Notes under the pieces: model-generated
Database searches by the model: none
What the model saw: only the letters and a program-made list of their open reading frames with translations
Told to the model about the DNA's origin: nothing
Made by a program: the position numbers and the translations under genes
Part shown: piece after piece, positions 1 through 11,879 of the stretch
Position numbering within the stretch: position 1 is the stretch's first letter
Layout of the letters: each line of letters opens with the position of its first letter
Assembly (NCBI RefSeq): GCF_963259705.1
Contig: NC_081844.1
Span: forward strand, 44,943,930 to 45,007,929
DNA: 64,000 nt
Direction: 5' to 3'
From: Myotis daubentonii
Lineage: Eukaryota; Chordata; Mammalia; Chiroptera; Vespertilionidae

Positions 1-119
1 TCTCTGACAATCATATTTTGAATTTTTAAAACAGGGAAAGCAGTAGTAACTAGCTGAGAGGGCCATTGTGAGTATTAAATGAAGTGTTACAATGTAAAGC
101 ACTTGTTACATTATTTGGC

Positions 120-1040
120 TTTTTTTCTTTTAGTAAATAATTATTGTGTGCCTACTTTTAGTGCTAGTTATTAAGTGCTGGAGATGCATCATTAATTAAA
201 ACAGGTAAAATCCTTGCTGCCATATACTTGTATTCTGGTGAGAGGAATATAGAATAAAATCAATAAACTATTTAAAATGCTACCGTATATTAGATTAGAA
301 GTTCTATAGAAAAATAAAATAGAGAAGGCTATGACAGTGGTGCAAATGCATATGTGGCAAGGCTAAAAAACAAGTGAGAAGACATTTGAACAAAGGCTTG
401 AAGGAGATGAAGAAGGTATATATCTGGGAGGAGGGCAGTCTGTGTAGAGGGAACAGCCAGTGTGTAGGTTCAAGGAGGCAGTTTATCTGGCATTTTTGAA
501 AGTGCCAAGGCTGCTATGACTGGAGTTGAGTGAGCAGAGGGAGAATAGTTAGAGTTGAGGCCAGAGAGGTAATAGGAAGCTTGGTACTTGCAGGCCCAAG
601 CAGGCCTATAGACCAAACCTTTCAGACCAATTAAATAAATTTTTATTGTATTTTGAATTCAGTGGGGAGCATTGTAGAGTTTTCTGCAGAGGAATGACAT
701 GAAGTATCACTCTGACTGCTGTAATATGAATAAGACTGCAGGGAAAAGGTAGATTAAGGACATAAGCAAAGAGGCCAGTTAGGACACCATTGCCAGTAAT
801 CGAGGTGAGAGATAATGTGTCTCAAACAGAGGGCTATCCAGGGAAGAGTGAGACATGGTCTGATGCCTAATTATTTTCACATTAGAGCCCAGAGGATGGG
901 CCTGTCTTTTAAATGACTGATGTGAGAAATAGGAAAGGAATCAAGATGACTCCAGTGTTGTTAGGCTGCAACTGGAAAGGAGGGGGTTCTCTGAGTATAT
1001 TGAAGCTCAGAGGATGAAGCCAGCTAGAGAGATCAGAAGT
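120..1040 (-). repeat. Ancient L2-type LINE fragment
   Basis: The left end reads as the reverse of an L2 3' end: a 'tgtgcctac' age-class motif, then 'gtgctggagatgcatc', then 'ccttgctgccat'. It continues as reverse L2-like sequence through 'tttgaacaaaggcttgaaggag', 'gagggaacagc', 'agaggaatgacatga' and 'gtgagagataatg'. No long frame remains. This is an old mammal-wide relic. Family is by recall; boundaries are approximate. Confidence 0.55.
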
Positions 1041-1321
1041 TCATTTTTTTTAAATATTGACTAAATTTAAAATTTTAGATATACAAAGGCCAGTATAAAA
1101 GCATATAGCAGTTATTAGAACTATCTATTGGGTACTTCATAAACATTAGGTAAGTAAGTACATATTTCTTCCATTCAAATAGCCATTTGGATTGGTAATA
1201 CTAAAAGAGAGTAGTCACTACTTGAAGACAAAGAGCCAGATCATTTAAAGCTGCTGAAAGTGCTTTATTGGTTTTTTTTCGCCTATAAATAGTTTAGTAC
1301 TGCATACAAGAAATTCTGCAG

Positions 1322-1538
1322 CCCAGCTGGAGTGGTTCAATGGTTGAGTGTCAACCTATAAACCAGGAGGTCATGGTTCGATTCCAGGTCAGGGCACGTG
1401 CCTGGGTTGTGGGCTCGATCCCTAGTGGGGGGTCATGTAGGAGGCAGCCAATCTCTTCTCTCTCATAATTGATGTTTCTATCTCCCTCTTCATCTCACTT
1501 CCTCTCTGAAATAAATAAAAATATATTTTAAAAAAAAT
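1322..1538 (+). mobile_element. Ves-type tRNA-derived SINE
   Basis: It has the Ves layout: a tRNA-like head with B-box-like 'ggttcgattcc', then 'gtgcctgggttgtgggctcgat', a TC-rich middle ('tgatgtttctatctc') and a tail 'aataaataaaaatatatttt'. The flanks carry a near-identical duplication, aaattctgcag at 1311-1321 and aattctgtag at about 1540-1549. It is a moderately diverged plus-strand copy. Confidence 0.9.
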
Positions 1539-1549
1539 TAATTCTGTAG

Positions 1550-2825
1550 AAAATAGATAAACAAGATTACCATCTTACCCCTCAGGGTCATATGCATTTC
1601 TAGACCTTTATCTTAGCACAGATCATTTTGAAAATCAAGTATATAGGCGAGATTACTTCAGTTTAAATTGTGTGACTTGAAAGTTACTTAAAAATTGCTA
1701 ATTTGACAAAAGCAGAACTGTTTTTGTGAAATATAAAGATAGAAAAATTAATTATTATCATTGTTTTAGCTTCTAATAATATATGGCAATACCAGGGAAT
1801 TATTCCAGTAAGAGGTCATTCTTCACTTGTGCAGGAAAATGATATTATTAATTTAGCTATCACAAAATGCACAAATTAACATAAGATGACATTGCCAGAA
1901 ACTCCTGTACACCTTAATCACTTCTGTATTATTTATAAACTATACTACAAAGAAAGAGAGAAATGAGAAACTGGAAACTGTAAAGCTATTGTGTGTTACA
2001 GAAGACTAGCAGAAAGAATTTGTATGAGAGGTATTTTATCCATTCAACAAATATGGATGAGTTCCTACTTTGTGCCAAGCAACATTTTAGAAAAATTGCA
2101 ATTAAGGAATACAAAGGAGTTGTCCTACTAAACTGACATGTAGATAGAATTATTTTATCTTTTGTTTTGGCTGTTTCAGTGGTAGCTATAAATTATTTGT
2201 TCAGTCAAATTCCCCCAATAATTAACCAACTCCATGGAAAAAAAATTTGGAAAGTGAATTTAGTTTTGATCTGTTCAACTTTTCTTAAAATCAAAGAGCT
2301 GAAAGAGAATTAAAAGGTTCTTTGGGGATTAACCTCTTTGTCCATTAAAATTAACATTTAAACCCAGTGCAATTTCAATGTAATTAACACAACCACAAAT
2401 ATTTACTCAAGAGGTCCTTCAGGGTACTAAATGTGATTGATGTACTTGGCTTATCTCATAATATCTTAAACCATGGGAGAATCTGGTTAACAATTAGTTG
2501 ACAGAGTGAAGTTTTATTAATACATTAAGGTAATGAAGGTTCTACTTACTGAATTTCAACTTCACATGGGAAGCTGGAGAGAAATCTAACATTTGTAATT
2601 CTTTGGGTCTTAATGATAAACTCTCTTCTTAACTCCAGTTCTAGATCTAGTTCATCTTGGACACATATTTTTGTGTGAGACTGCCTTGAACCACAAAATT
2701 ACTTCTTATTATAGCCCATCCATTGATTTTTTTAAAACAATGTCTTTATTCTACCTTAAACCAGCCCCTTCCCTAACAGCACTTTTTTATTTCCTGTTAA
2801 ACGACTTAGGAAGCAAAATATGCAA
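1550..2825. other. Unique AT-rich sequence, no gene seen
   Basis: No sustained frame, splice-flanked exon or recognisable repeat. One 83-codon frame at 2671-2922 runs into an L1 relic and has no recognisable domain. Confidence 0.5.
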
Positions 2826-2830
2826 GGATT

Positions 2831-2920
2831 TCCTTTTCTGCACAACCTCACCAACACTTGTCATCTCTTGTCTTCTTGATAATAGCCATGGCGGGTGTGA
2901 AGTGATACCTCTCTCATTTT
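2831..2920 (-). mobile_element. Old L1 ORF2 fragment
   Basis: The plus strand reads 'cctcaccaacacttgtcatc', 'gataatagccat' and 'gtgtgaagtgatacct'. This is the reverse complement of the conserved C-terminal part of L1 ORF2, and a fuller copy of the same stretch lies at about 38520-38610. Diverged and truncated. Confidence 0.7.
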
Positions 2921-3139
2921 AACCACTTATAACTAATAGTATTTATACATACAAGCTCACTTTTTCTTACATGGCCTTTATCATATTGCTTCAGCTTCAA
3001 ACCTACTGCCTTCAAAGACAGTGCTGTGCTTTGTTGATTGGCCTTCAAGAACAGTGCCCAACATCATTATTCTTAATAAGATCTTCTTCATATCTTTCTA
3101 CTATCCAACTTGAATCATCCACGTAAGTCAGAGTGCTCT

Positions 3140-3235
3140 CACTATTATCCTTTGGGTTTATCACTGTATTCCCAGAGGCCAACCTAGAGTCTGGAACAAA
3201 CTTGGCACTCAGTAAAAGTTTATTACATTGAGTCA
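3140..3235 (+). repeat. L2-type 3' end relic
   Basis: The motif string 'atcactgtattcccagagg', 'cttggcactcagtaaa', 'gtttattacattgagt' matches the usual L2 3' end pattern. The next 320 bases up to 3560, including 'ctagcagagcgctaagcat', look like a second, poorer copy. Confidence 0.55.
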
Positions 3236-3559
3236 GTGTGTTTCTCAAATGCCCTGCTTAGGTAGCTTCTAAACGTCCTTACCCTTGGAATCCAATCCTT
3301 ATATCTCCTACCTGACTCTGCTACTCAGACGTTAAAGCCCACTAATTTCCAGCTTTCCTCTGACTAATTTCCATACTGTAGTACACTGTTATCTCTTCTT
3401 TCTCTACAATTATTTTTGCATTTAGAATATTGTACTATGAGCATTAGCTATTTCTACAAGTAGATTATAACCTTCCTAAAGAGGACACTCTTATTTTTTG
3501 ATGCATTCACTATAATATCTAGCAGAGCGCTAAGCATATAATAAATAATAAAGTATACA

Positions 3560-5911
3560 ATTATTTTTGATAGATAATTTATATACTAAGTATTTCAGCA
3601 AATATTTATTGTCACTTTTCTATGACATATCTGCTAGACTATGAATATATATAATGAAAATAATAGACATTTTATAGTCACTTTTCTTAAGCACTTTGCA
3701 GTGGAAAAACAAAAACAATTTTGATAGGAAGAAAACTAACACAGTTTGTAATGGGAATATGAAAGAAAGAAGAATGGAACTTCCAGGTACTGCATATATA
3801 AAATGTGAAGAAAGGAATACAAAGATATATAATTTTTTGTTTATTGCCAGTCTCCCAAACTAAAATTTAAATTTTGTGAGAGAAGAGACCATCTCCAGCT
3901 CGCTCTCCATTGTAGACTCTCTGAGTAGCATATTGCCTTGTATATAATATCACTAAAGAAATAATTACTGAACAGTGGCTATAAGAGGTTTATGATGACT
4001 TAGTTAATAGTCCTTTATGTCTGTCTGTTTGTGTTTGGAAGATGCTGTGGGTGCTGAGGCATAGGCAGTGGGAAAGAGAGAAAATCTGAAATGAGTTCTA
4101 CATGAAGATTTGAATCTATTCTGAAGGCAAAGAAGACCCAAAGAATGAAAGTAATCAAATGAAGTCTTCTGGAATGATCACTCTGGCATTGATATAAGAA
4201 TTAATTAGAATATATATGATAGGATATTGAAAACTAACTTGGAGGTCATTGCTTCTGTAATTCAGGATCTAGACAAACTGGAAATAGGTTTATGGATTCC
4301 AGAAATCTCTAAGTAGCAGGACTATAAACTAATGGAGTGATTCTGGAGAATATCCTGGCACATTTATAAGTCATTAATCATATGCCTAGGTATATACCAC
4401 ATAGAAATGCTTAGCTATGTAAGGACAGAGGTACCAGGATATTGTAGCAGCATTATATCTGGCAGGCAGGAATTTTAGGCAATGAGGTTGTATATGAATA
4501 ACAGTTTAGATAGGTAAAATGTGGTAAATGCACACTGTGAAATATTATACAATAGTGAGAAGCAACAGACTAAATGTCTATAAAGCACAACAATGATGGA
4601 TCATAAAATATAGTACCTAGTTTAAAAAATAAGGTGGAGTATTTAAGAATATTACATTTACAGAACAAACATGCAGGCATACAGAACAACATACCATTCT
4701 ATAATAAACAAACAAAATATCCATGTAAGTACAAGAAAAGTACTTACTTTAGGGGGAAAATTCTCCTGTCATTTTTATTAGTATTGCACCAAATTTATAA
4801 ATTTCTGGTAGTAGATTTAACATAATGCTTAGTTTTCTTATTAAAATACAGTAATACGGGTTTTGCTCAAATCCACTCTTTTCTTAAAGGTGAATTTTTA
4901 AAGACAACAAAAATTAGGAGGCATTGTGAAATGGTCTTTCAGGGGAGGTGTATTTATTGAATAAACCTCTTGCTGCCTTTATGGTGAGAACTACGGGAGT
5001 ACCTATACAATGGTTAGCTAATCATGCGCTGTTATAAATTTACCAACTGACTAATTGGAATGACTGATGAAGAAAGTTGATTCTAATCCTGCTCACTTTA
5101 GAAAAAGGAACATTAGTAAAACTTACCTGTGCCTCCTTTATGTCTGTCCTTTGATGCTCTTATAAGTCTTATTCCAAAAGTCACCACTGGACAAATTACT
5201 GTTGCACATTTTATCCAACCCAATAAATGTTCAGACTTTGACATTCAGAGCATTACATACTAACTGTGGAAAGAAAAATACACTAACGAAGACAGTTGGG
5301 TCTTATTTTGAAATATTTGTTTTTTTAGCTATAATTTATGTCTAGAGACCTTTTCCCCAGTTGTTAACACTTCCCTAAGTGAAATTGCCGATGCAGATCT
5401 AGTTTCCCTCCTTCCATTCTATCAATATCTCAAAGATAAAAAAGGTAATCACTCAGGCTAAGTGGCTTCTTTTGTGATTATGCTCAACTCCCTGTCTCTA
5501 TTGATTATTGATTGTGTCACCACTTTGAAGGTGAAACTTTTTATTCAAAAGCGGCTCCTCCAATGATGAGTATATCCTCCTGATTACCCTTAAACTATTG
5601 CATTCTTGGCAGGATGCTGTAGAAAAGGAATAAAAGCTGAAGTGTTACAAACTCTGGTCTTTATGCAACTCCTCCAGACTTCCTAATCCAAGTGTTAATG
5701 AGCTTCCACGTCCTGAGTTATTCTTTGTTTCTAATTCATTCTAAAAAGGTGAATAGAGATTTGCTTTCGAAAAATAATAGAATTTTCAAATAATTTTACT
5801 GACAGTTTTTATTTCTGTTTTTGTTGTAGATCATTTTAAAAGAAAAATACAAAATTATACTCTGCTTTGTAAAAATGCTATCATTTTTAATTTCTTAGAA
5901 AAATTACAGAT
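3560..5911. other. Unique AT-rich sequence, no gene seen
   Basis: About 2.35 kb with no convincing coding frame and no repeat I can name. The longest frame, 63 codons at 4634, has no homology I recognise. The part around 5380-5640 is more complex in composition and could be a conserved non-coding element, but one genome cannot show this. Confidence 0.45.
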
Positions 5912-5926
5912 AACTCTTTAAATATG

Positions 5927-6694
5927 TTTTTATTGATTTAGAGGGAGGAATGGAGAGGGATAGAGAAATAGAAACATCTTTGACTCCTGCATGCTCCTTG
6001 GGATCAAGCCTGCAACCTGGGCATGTGCCAACGAGGAGACAGAAAGAAGCTAGGTAGACAGGGATGGGGGTCATGAGGGAGAGAAATTAACCCTGGAACC
6101 CAACTAAGACACCCCAGTTGGGCGGGGAAGGGAGGATGCTCCCAAGAGGCATGAACTGTAAAATGTATGGATATTGCTAAGACGGACAGCATGCAAATAA
6201 CCAATCATAAAGATGTTGCTAAGGCAAAATTCTTTGAAAAGACCAATCACGAGCAAGCGAAGCTGTCTCCATCCCCTAAATCAAAAGGTGTGCGCTACTT
6301 TTCACCCTCTCTCTTCTTCCCAGCATGCAGTGGGTTCCTACATTTGTTCCTGTGGTTGGGGATCACATCCCTGCCTCCACATGGCTTATGGCCATGTGGG
6401 CCTCCACACATGGACTAATAGATTTTAATTAGCTTGGATGTTAAACTATTTCAGACTGTAACACGGAAAGGAAGCTTTGGACACTAGCCTGCGCCTAGAA
6501 CCCCAGCTGCACCTTTTCCAGGACTGGCTTCTCTCAATAAACTTTGGTTCCACTAACCATTTTTTGTCTGCAACTTCAATTTCGCAGACATAAACACCCC
6601 ACATTTTGATTTCACCCAAAACTGGAATTAAACCGGGAACCTCTTGGTTCATAGGTTCATGTTCAACCACTGAGCCACAATGCCTGGGCCAAAG
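5927..6694 (-). mobile_element. Ves SINE split by an LTR
   Basis: A minus-strand Ves SINE. Its tail and middle are at 5927-6031 ('tttttattgattta', 'gcaacctgggcatgtgcc') and its head at 6620-6694 ('gaaccg/aaaccgggaacctc', 'caaccactgagcca'). A perfect 15-base duplication, aactctttaaatatg, flanks the whole unit at 5912-5926 and 6695-6709. This proves the halves belong to one SINE interrupted by about 580 bases of LTR. Confidence 0.92.
6032..6614 (+). mobile_element. Solo ERV-type LTR inside Ves SINE
   Basis: An insertion of about 580 bases in the SINE with LTR organisation on the plus strand. It has two CCAAT-type boxes ('ataaccaatcat', 'gaccaatcacg'), a pyrimidine-rich stretch, a poly(A) signal AATAAA at 6536-6541 in 'ctcaataaactttgg', and a short downstream U5-like part. 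A possible 5-base duplication (gccaa at 6027, cccaa at 6615) marks the ends. The canonical TG start is not intact (CG). No internal viral genes are present. Confidence 0.7.
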
Positions 6695-6872
6695 AACTCT
6701 TTAAATATGAAGTTCTCTAAGTTCAAGTTCTCTGAGAGGTAAGATGCAGTCAATGGGACACTTGAGCTGAGTTTTAGTACTGCCTTTTCTAGCTCTAAAA
6801 TATTCCACTTACTTAAACTCCTTAATATCAGCTTTCTTGTATGTAAAATGAGAATAATACTGTCTACGTCTA

Positions 6873-7631
6873 TATTAGTCAGTTTTCTCCAGAAAATGGG
6901 AACAATGGAATACATAGAGAGATATATTGCAAGAGATTTATTATGAGGGATTGGTTCACATGATTATGGGGTATGAGCAGTCCCATGATTTGCCAGCTAC
7001 AAGCTGGAGCCCCAAGGAAGCCATTGATGTAGTTCCAGTACAAACCTGAAGAACTAAGAACCAGGGAAGCCAATAGATAAGCCCTAGTCCCAGTCCAAAG
7101 GCCTAAGAACTGGGGTATGAGAATGTAAGTTCCAGTCTGAGTCTAAAGCGGCGGTTCTCAACCTGTGGGTCACGACCCCTTTGGCGGTTGAACGACCCTT
7201 TCACAGGGGTCGCCTAAGACCATCCTGCATATCAGATATTTACATTACGATTCATAACAGTAACAAAATTACAGTTATGAAGTAGCAACGAAAATACTTT
7301 TATGGTTGGGTCACAACATGAGGAACTGTATTTAAAGGGCCAGAAGGTTGAGAACCACTGGCTAAAGGCTCAATGGCCAAGGGCAGAAGATAGATATCCC
7401 TGCTCAAGCAGAGATCAATTCCTTCCTTCCTCTGCTTTTCCTTCTCTTCGGGCTCTCAAGAATTGAATGATGCCCATCTGCTTTGGTGAAGGTGATCTTC
7501 TTTACTTAGTCTACCAATTCAAATGCTAATATCTTCCAGAAACACCCTCTCAGACACAAAGAAATAATTTTTGCCAGTTATATGGGCATCCCTTTGCCCA
7601 TTCAAGTAGATACATAAAATTAACTATCACA
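6873..7631 (-). mobile_element. Ancient ERVL/MaLR-like LTR, split by SPIN
   Basis: On the plus strand it runs from 'tattagtcagttttctccag' through 'gagatttattatgagggatt' (reverse poly(A) signal) and 'agctggagccccaaggaag' to 'acataaaattaactatcaca'. Read on the minus strand this begins TGTGATAGTTAATTTTATG. I recognise it as a widespread eutherian LTR-like repeat but cannot name the family with certainty. A SPIN element sits in its middle. Confidence 0.6.
7149..7360 (-). mobile_element. SPIN-type hAT MITE, copy 1
   Basis: Termini 'cggcggttctcaacctgtgg' and 'aggttgagaaccactg' match the SPIN inverted repeats (usual CAGTGGTTCTCAACC). The flanks gtctaaag (7141-7148) and gctaaag (7361-7367) fit an 8-base hAT duplication with one base lost. 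It keeps the 'catatcagatatttac' to 'tacagttatgaagtagcaac' part and lacks the segment present in copy 2. It has no transposase frame. Strand is set relative to copy 3. Confidence 0.88.
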
Positions 7632-7749
7632 ACCTTATAGAAACTGTTGTATAGATTAGCAATCATAAATAGAAGGTGACTGGGCACTAAAAGGCAATAA
7701 CTTGGAGATACGGTTATAACTCTTTAAAGATGTGTATTACACATTTATG

Positions 7750-8340
7750 TAGAGTGTTTGTTACATGCCATTGAGTTGGCTCTGACTCCTGGCAACCCTA
7801 AGATGATGTCCAAATGTCCGTGCTCAACAGCCCTGCTCAGCTCCTGTAGACTCACGCCTATGGCTTATTTTATGGAGTCAATCCATCTCATATTTGGTTT
7901 TCCTCTGTTCCTGCTACCTTCTGTTTTCCCCAGCATTGTTGTCTTTTCCAAACAGCACTGCCATCTCATGATGTGCTCAAAGTAGAACAGCTTCAATTTT
8001 GTCATTCTTGCTTCCAAAGATATTTCAGGCATAATTTCTTCTAGTACACACTTGTTCATCTTTCACAGAGCACCTCTTCAATACCACATTTTAAGCTAAT
8101 CATTTATTTTTCTTCTCAGCCTTCATTACTCTCCAACTTTTGCATCCATACATAGTAATTAGAAATACAAAGGTATGGATGATCTGGGCCTTGGTCTCTA
8201 ATGGCAGATCTTTGCTCTTGGTGATCTTTCAAAATTCCTCCATTGCTGTCCTTTTGAGTCTCAACCTTCTCTTGATTTATTGGTTGATTACTCCATTTAA
8301 ATTGATGACTGAGCAAATTTAAGCAAATCTTCAATAATTT
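7750..8340 (-). mobile_element. Ancient RTE-type LINE 3' fragment
   Basis: Minus-strand translation over about 7865-8330 gives pieces typical of the RTE/BovB reverse transcriptase C-terminus. These include an 'ITMYGCKSW'-like motif near 8150, then 'LEARMTKLKLFYFEHIMR' and 'GKTEGSRNRGKPNMRWIDSI' near 7880-8020. Frames are broken by stops and shifts between the pieces. The left end ('gccattgagttggctctgac') resembles the head of RTE-linked SINEs. It is probably an old mammalian RTE. A gene is unlikely. Confidence 0.65.
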
Positions 8341-8344
8341 CAGT

Positions 8345-10222
8345 GTTTTTATTGTCTATGTTAAAGTTGTGTAACTTTAGGGCTTTTGGGAGCAGTTACA
8401 TACATATGTTGCTGCAAAAGAGTATATATAAATGTACCTGGAGGAGGCGGTTGGGTTCAAGGGAGCTCCACACAGTCTCTGCTGTCATCTCTACAGTTGC
8501 CTTTATACTGATGTCTTTATCTTGCCAGTATGTGGCTCCTTTCCAAACCTGTGTAAATGTGGTTTCATTTTTATCTGTACTTACTTACCCAAATTTCTTC
8601 TACACATAATCTTCAGTCTAGCCAAACCCGTGGCTGAACAAAGCCTGATTTTCTGACAGAGGGTAGCACCTGGTAATGTGTTTTTGTAGCCGAACACATT
8701 CAACACTGTGAGGACCGCAGGCAGTCTCTACACAGTATTGTGCATTTACAGCCAAAAACATTTCCCCAAAGTTTTTTAGTAAATTCACCCAATGACCTTG
8801 TGTATGTTGTGCTCATTTTAGACTTCAAATATTGAAATGCTTGTCTAACTTCAGTTCAACTAACTCCTCAGGCTCAACAACCAATTAAAGCTCATCAAAA
8901 ACCCTACTTCCATTACTCACCTCCTGGCTGGGAATGCTGTCAAGTCTCAGACCATTTAGTAAAATTATCCATGGTAATTGCAATGTTGATAGGCGAAAAA
9001 GATAAATTATTTTAAAGGACATTTTTTCTTATGTATCCAATGTATCCGTTGGCTGATAATACCTATGTTTGGGAATTTTAGAGCTTGTGTGTGTGGTACT
9101 TCCTGGCCCTAGGATTTAATAGCTGTTTCAAATATGCAATACACATTTCTTTCACCCTTTCTTTAAAGAGCATCCATAGTAACTCTATGAAGGACAAATG
9201 TTTCAGGGTAAACATATTGACAGATTTGACCTTTGACTCAGTATCCACATTCACGTCTCAGTTGTCCTACCTATTAACAAGCTATTCATTAGCAAGCAAT
9301 CTGTCACTAGACAGTCCCAGAGAGTTTAGCTGTCATGATGATGATCTATGGTATGTTTACTCCAAAATCTCACCGCTGTGTGTCCCGCGGGGAGACTTCC
9401 ATTGAAGGAGGGCCTCTGTAGCCTTGTGACCAGTGCTCCTTTCTGAGCTCTCATTGCCCTTGTAATCAGCGGAATCTTTTCTTCCTGGAAAATAAGCTGG
9501 TAGTGATTCATGCCATCTCAGACTCAGCATGATTCACACATGTTCATTTTGGCCTCTAGGCTTCATGCTCATCCTGGAACTTTTTAATTAGTTCCCTCAC
9601 ATGTCCAAGTAACTGCCTTCTGGATGAATTTCAACTACCTAAAGTTTTTTCCTTGCCTGACTGAGAATAACTCAATGCAATCATGATTATATAGCATACG
9701 TTAATCATTTCTGATTGTTGCAAGCTTGCTCCAACCCCATAATATTTTTGTGACCATGCAAATCTAAGCCAACTCTTCTCTGGAGAACATTTCCTAGATT
9801 TTGTTCATCTTCATTAATTGTAATAATTATCTCCAAACGCATATAATAATACTGATGCTAACATAGAGCAAAAGTTACTATGTGTCTCCTCAATGAATTT
9901 TTATATTTGATTTTACTTCCTTTAGTATTTAAAAAGACATGCTGTATAGAAAATAATGAAACAAAAATAAATTTAAAAGATTAAAGCAAGGAACTGGATT
10001 ATGAAAAATAGTTATGGTATTAGTTATATGGCCAGTTGTTATCATTTCTATCGTTCACTTCCTTGTGTGCTTTTTATGGTCTTATTTGTGTTTATTAAGT
10101 AGAATGAAGTAAAGGGAAGCCATTCTCCAAATCCCTGTTTGCAATATTGGTATCAGCTTTCATTATTCGGTTGGGAAAGATGTTAAATATTTTGCTAAGT
10201 TGATAAAATTTGAATTAAAATC
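8345..10222. other. Unique sequence, no gene seen
   Basis: A 106-codon frame at 9085-9405 and smaller frames carry no domain I recognise. They lack good splice contexts and do not read as exons. No repeat is named here. Confidence 0.45.
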
Positions 10223-10234
10223 AAAAGAGCTTGG

Positions 10235-10454
10235 CCCAGACCAGTGTTTTCAGTGGTTGGAGCATTGCTCCAAACACCAAGGGGTGGCAGGTTCAGTTCC
10301 CTGTCAGGGCACATACCTAGGTGGAGGGTTCAATCCCTGTTTGGGGTATGTGTGGGAGGAAGCCTATGAATGTTTCTCACATCTCTCTCTCTCTCTCACT
10401 CTCTCGCCATTCCTCTCTCTAAAAATCAATAAAAAAGTAAAATAACTGTTTTAA
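10235..10454 (+). mobile_element. Ves-type SINE
   Basis: A Ves-like copy with head 'gcccagaccagtg..cagtggttgg', 'ggttcagttccctgtcaggg', a (TC)n middle and the tail 'aaaaatcaataaaaaagt'. A perfect 12-base duplication, aaaagagcttgg, lies at 10223-10234 and 10455-10466. It is more diverged than the copies at 47 and 49 kb. Confidence 0.9.
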
Positions 10455-10565
10455 AAAAGAGCTTGGTTTATTGGACATAATCTACTAAGGAATGTAGGAA
10501 ATAATTGGTTCAACAAGAAAGTCAGAGCTCTCTATAGGAACTCCCCTTCTCTTCAGGACATTGGT

Positions 10566-10626
10566 GTTTCTCAGTTGCACACCCTTCATGCCTCTGGAAG
10601 GAATGAAGAGTGTGCAATTGAGAAAC
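10566..10626. other. Near-perfect 28-base hairpin
   Basis: Arms at 10566-10593 and 10599-10626 are reverse complements at 25 of 28 positions, with one G-U pair and two mismatches, around a 5-base loop. The total of 61 bases is the size of a short pre-miRNA. It is not part of a repeat I recognise. It could be a miRNA-like stem, a collapsed MITE or an inverted duplication. Confidence 0.75.
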
Positions 10627-10959
10627 AAAGTGAATGTAGACAAGCGAAGCTCATATGAATGAGTAGATAAATATTTGGCTGGACAAGTTTGCTTTGTAGT
10701 TGAAACTGTCCTCAATAATATTAGAAGCTTATAAAACTAAAGTATAAGTAGGCAATAACATTTGTCCATTCAAGTAGGATTCTCCTTTTTCATTATCTAG
10801 CTGAAAACTGTTTGCTACAGTTCAGTTCCGTCTTGGCTCAATAATATTCAGTAATATTTCACTCCTATCTGGTAGTCTCCATCATAATAATAGTAAAACA
10901 CCTGCTCTCTACAGCCATTGGCAAAACCTCTAGCTAAAGTAAATTTGAAGAAAGAAGTA

Positions 10960-11335
10960 GAGATACTGCCCCCGTCACACACACTAGGTACTGACTATCT
11001 TTGGTGCCCTGGGTCTTTCTGCTTCTCAAATGACAAGCTTGTCTGTCATATAGGCTATCCCAACCTTATAGAAACTGGAATATCACCTCCTCAATCTTTC
11101 CAAAGCTGCCTTCTTCACATCGCTTGGTCTCTGTGCAATGTATCTGAAGTCCCTGCTCCATCAATCCTTGTCCAGTTACCCTGTTTTATATTTTTGTTGC
11201 AGTTATTTGTATATATGATTAACTTATTTACTTTTTATTTGCCATTTCTTCCATGCTAGAATATAATAATACCACAAGAGCAACAGTATTATCTCTCTTA
11301 TATACTACTTTACCTCCAGAGCCTACATACTTTCA
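10960..11335 (+). repeat. L2-type LINE 3' fragment
   Basis: Signals in L2 order: a 'tgcttctcaaatg' coding-end remnant, 'tgtccagttaccctgtttta', 'atttactttttatttgcc', 'catgctagaatataataa', 'tctctcttatatactacttt', 'ctccagagcctac'. Heavily mutated; only the 3' region is present. Confidence 0.5.
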
Positions 11336-11657
11336 AGTAGTGTTTGAGTTACCCTATGTATGGCTTGTGTATTCATGCTACTGAAAAAATAATTATTATG
11401 CATATAATTGAGGTAAATTCCTAGCCCTTATTACACCTAAACTGGTATAGATAATCTCCAATTTTATCCAACATACCAACATATCTCACAAAAATTTGGT
11501 TCTGATTTAAATTTCCTGAGGATTGATTATTTATGGTATGCTGATGTGTTTTAAACTTATAGGGTATTTCCTGTGTCATTGGATAACATTTACCTAGAAA
11601 CCTTCTATGAAAAGGAGCCATGGGTAGGTAAATAATTTCAGGAAAGTTACAATTGCT

Positions 11658-11658
<1 letters not shown>

Positions 11659-11692
<34 letters not shown>
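11659..11692. repeat. (GT)n microsatellite
   Basis: About 17 uninterrupted GT units. Confidence 0.98.
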
Positions 11693-11698
<6 letters not shown>

Positions 11699-11879
11699 TA
11701 TGGAATGGTATGTAGAATAATTCATTCCGTGAGTAATGAGATAACTGATGTATCTGTAGCTTAAAAATAACCCAATTACCACTGCTTATGTTGCTAATTC
11801 TTATAAATTTGTTATAGAAAGACTCTTTTTGGTTTGAAGTCATCATCTTCTGTATTTTGAAATAACCAACTGTCTGTTT

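Noticed and set aside
1330..1400. tRNA genes at SINE heads
   Set aside because: The B-box-like sequences belong to tRNA-derived SINEs with tails and target-site duplications, not to cloverleaf tRNA genes.
9085..9405. 106-codon plus frame as a coding exon
   Set aside because: No domain, no clear acceptor and donor sites, and composition like the flanks.
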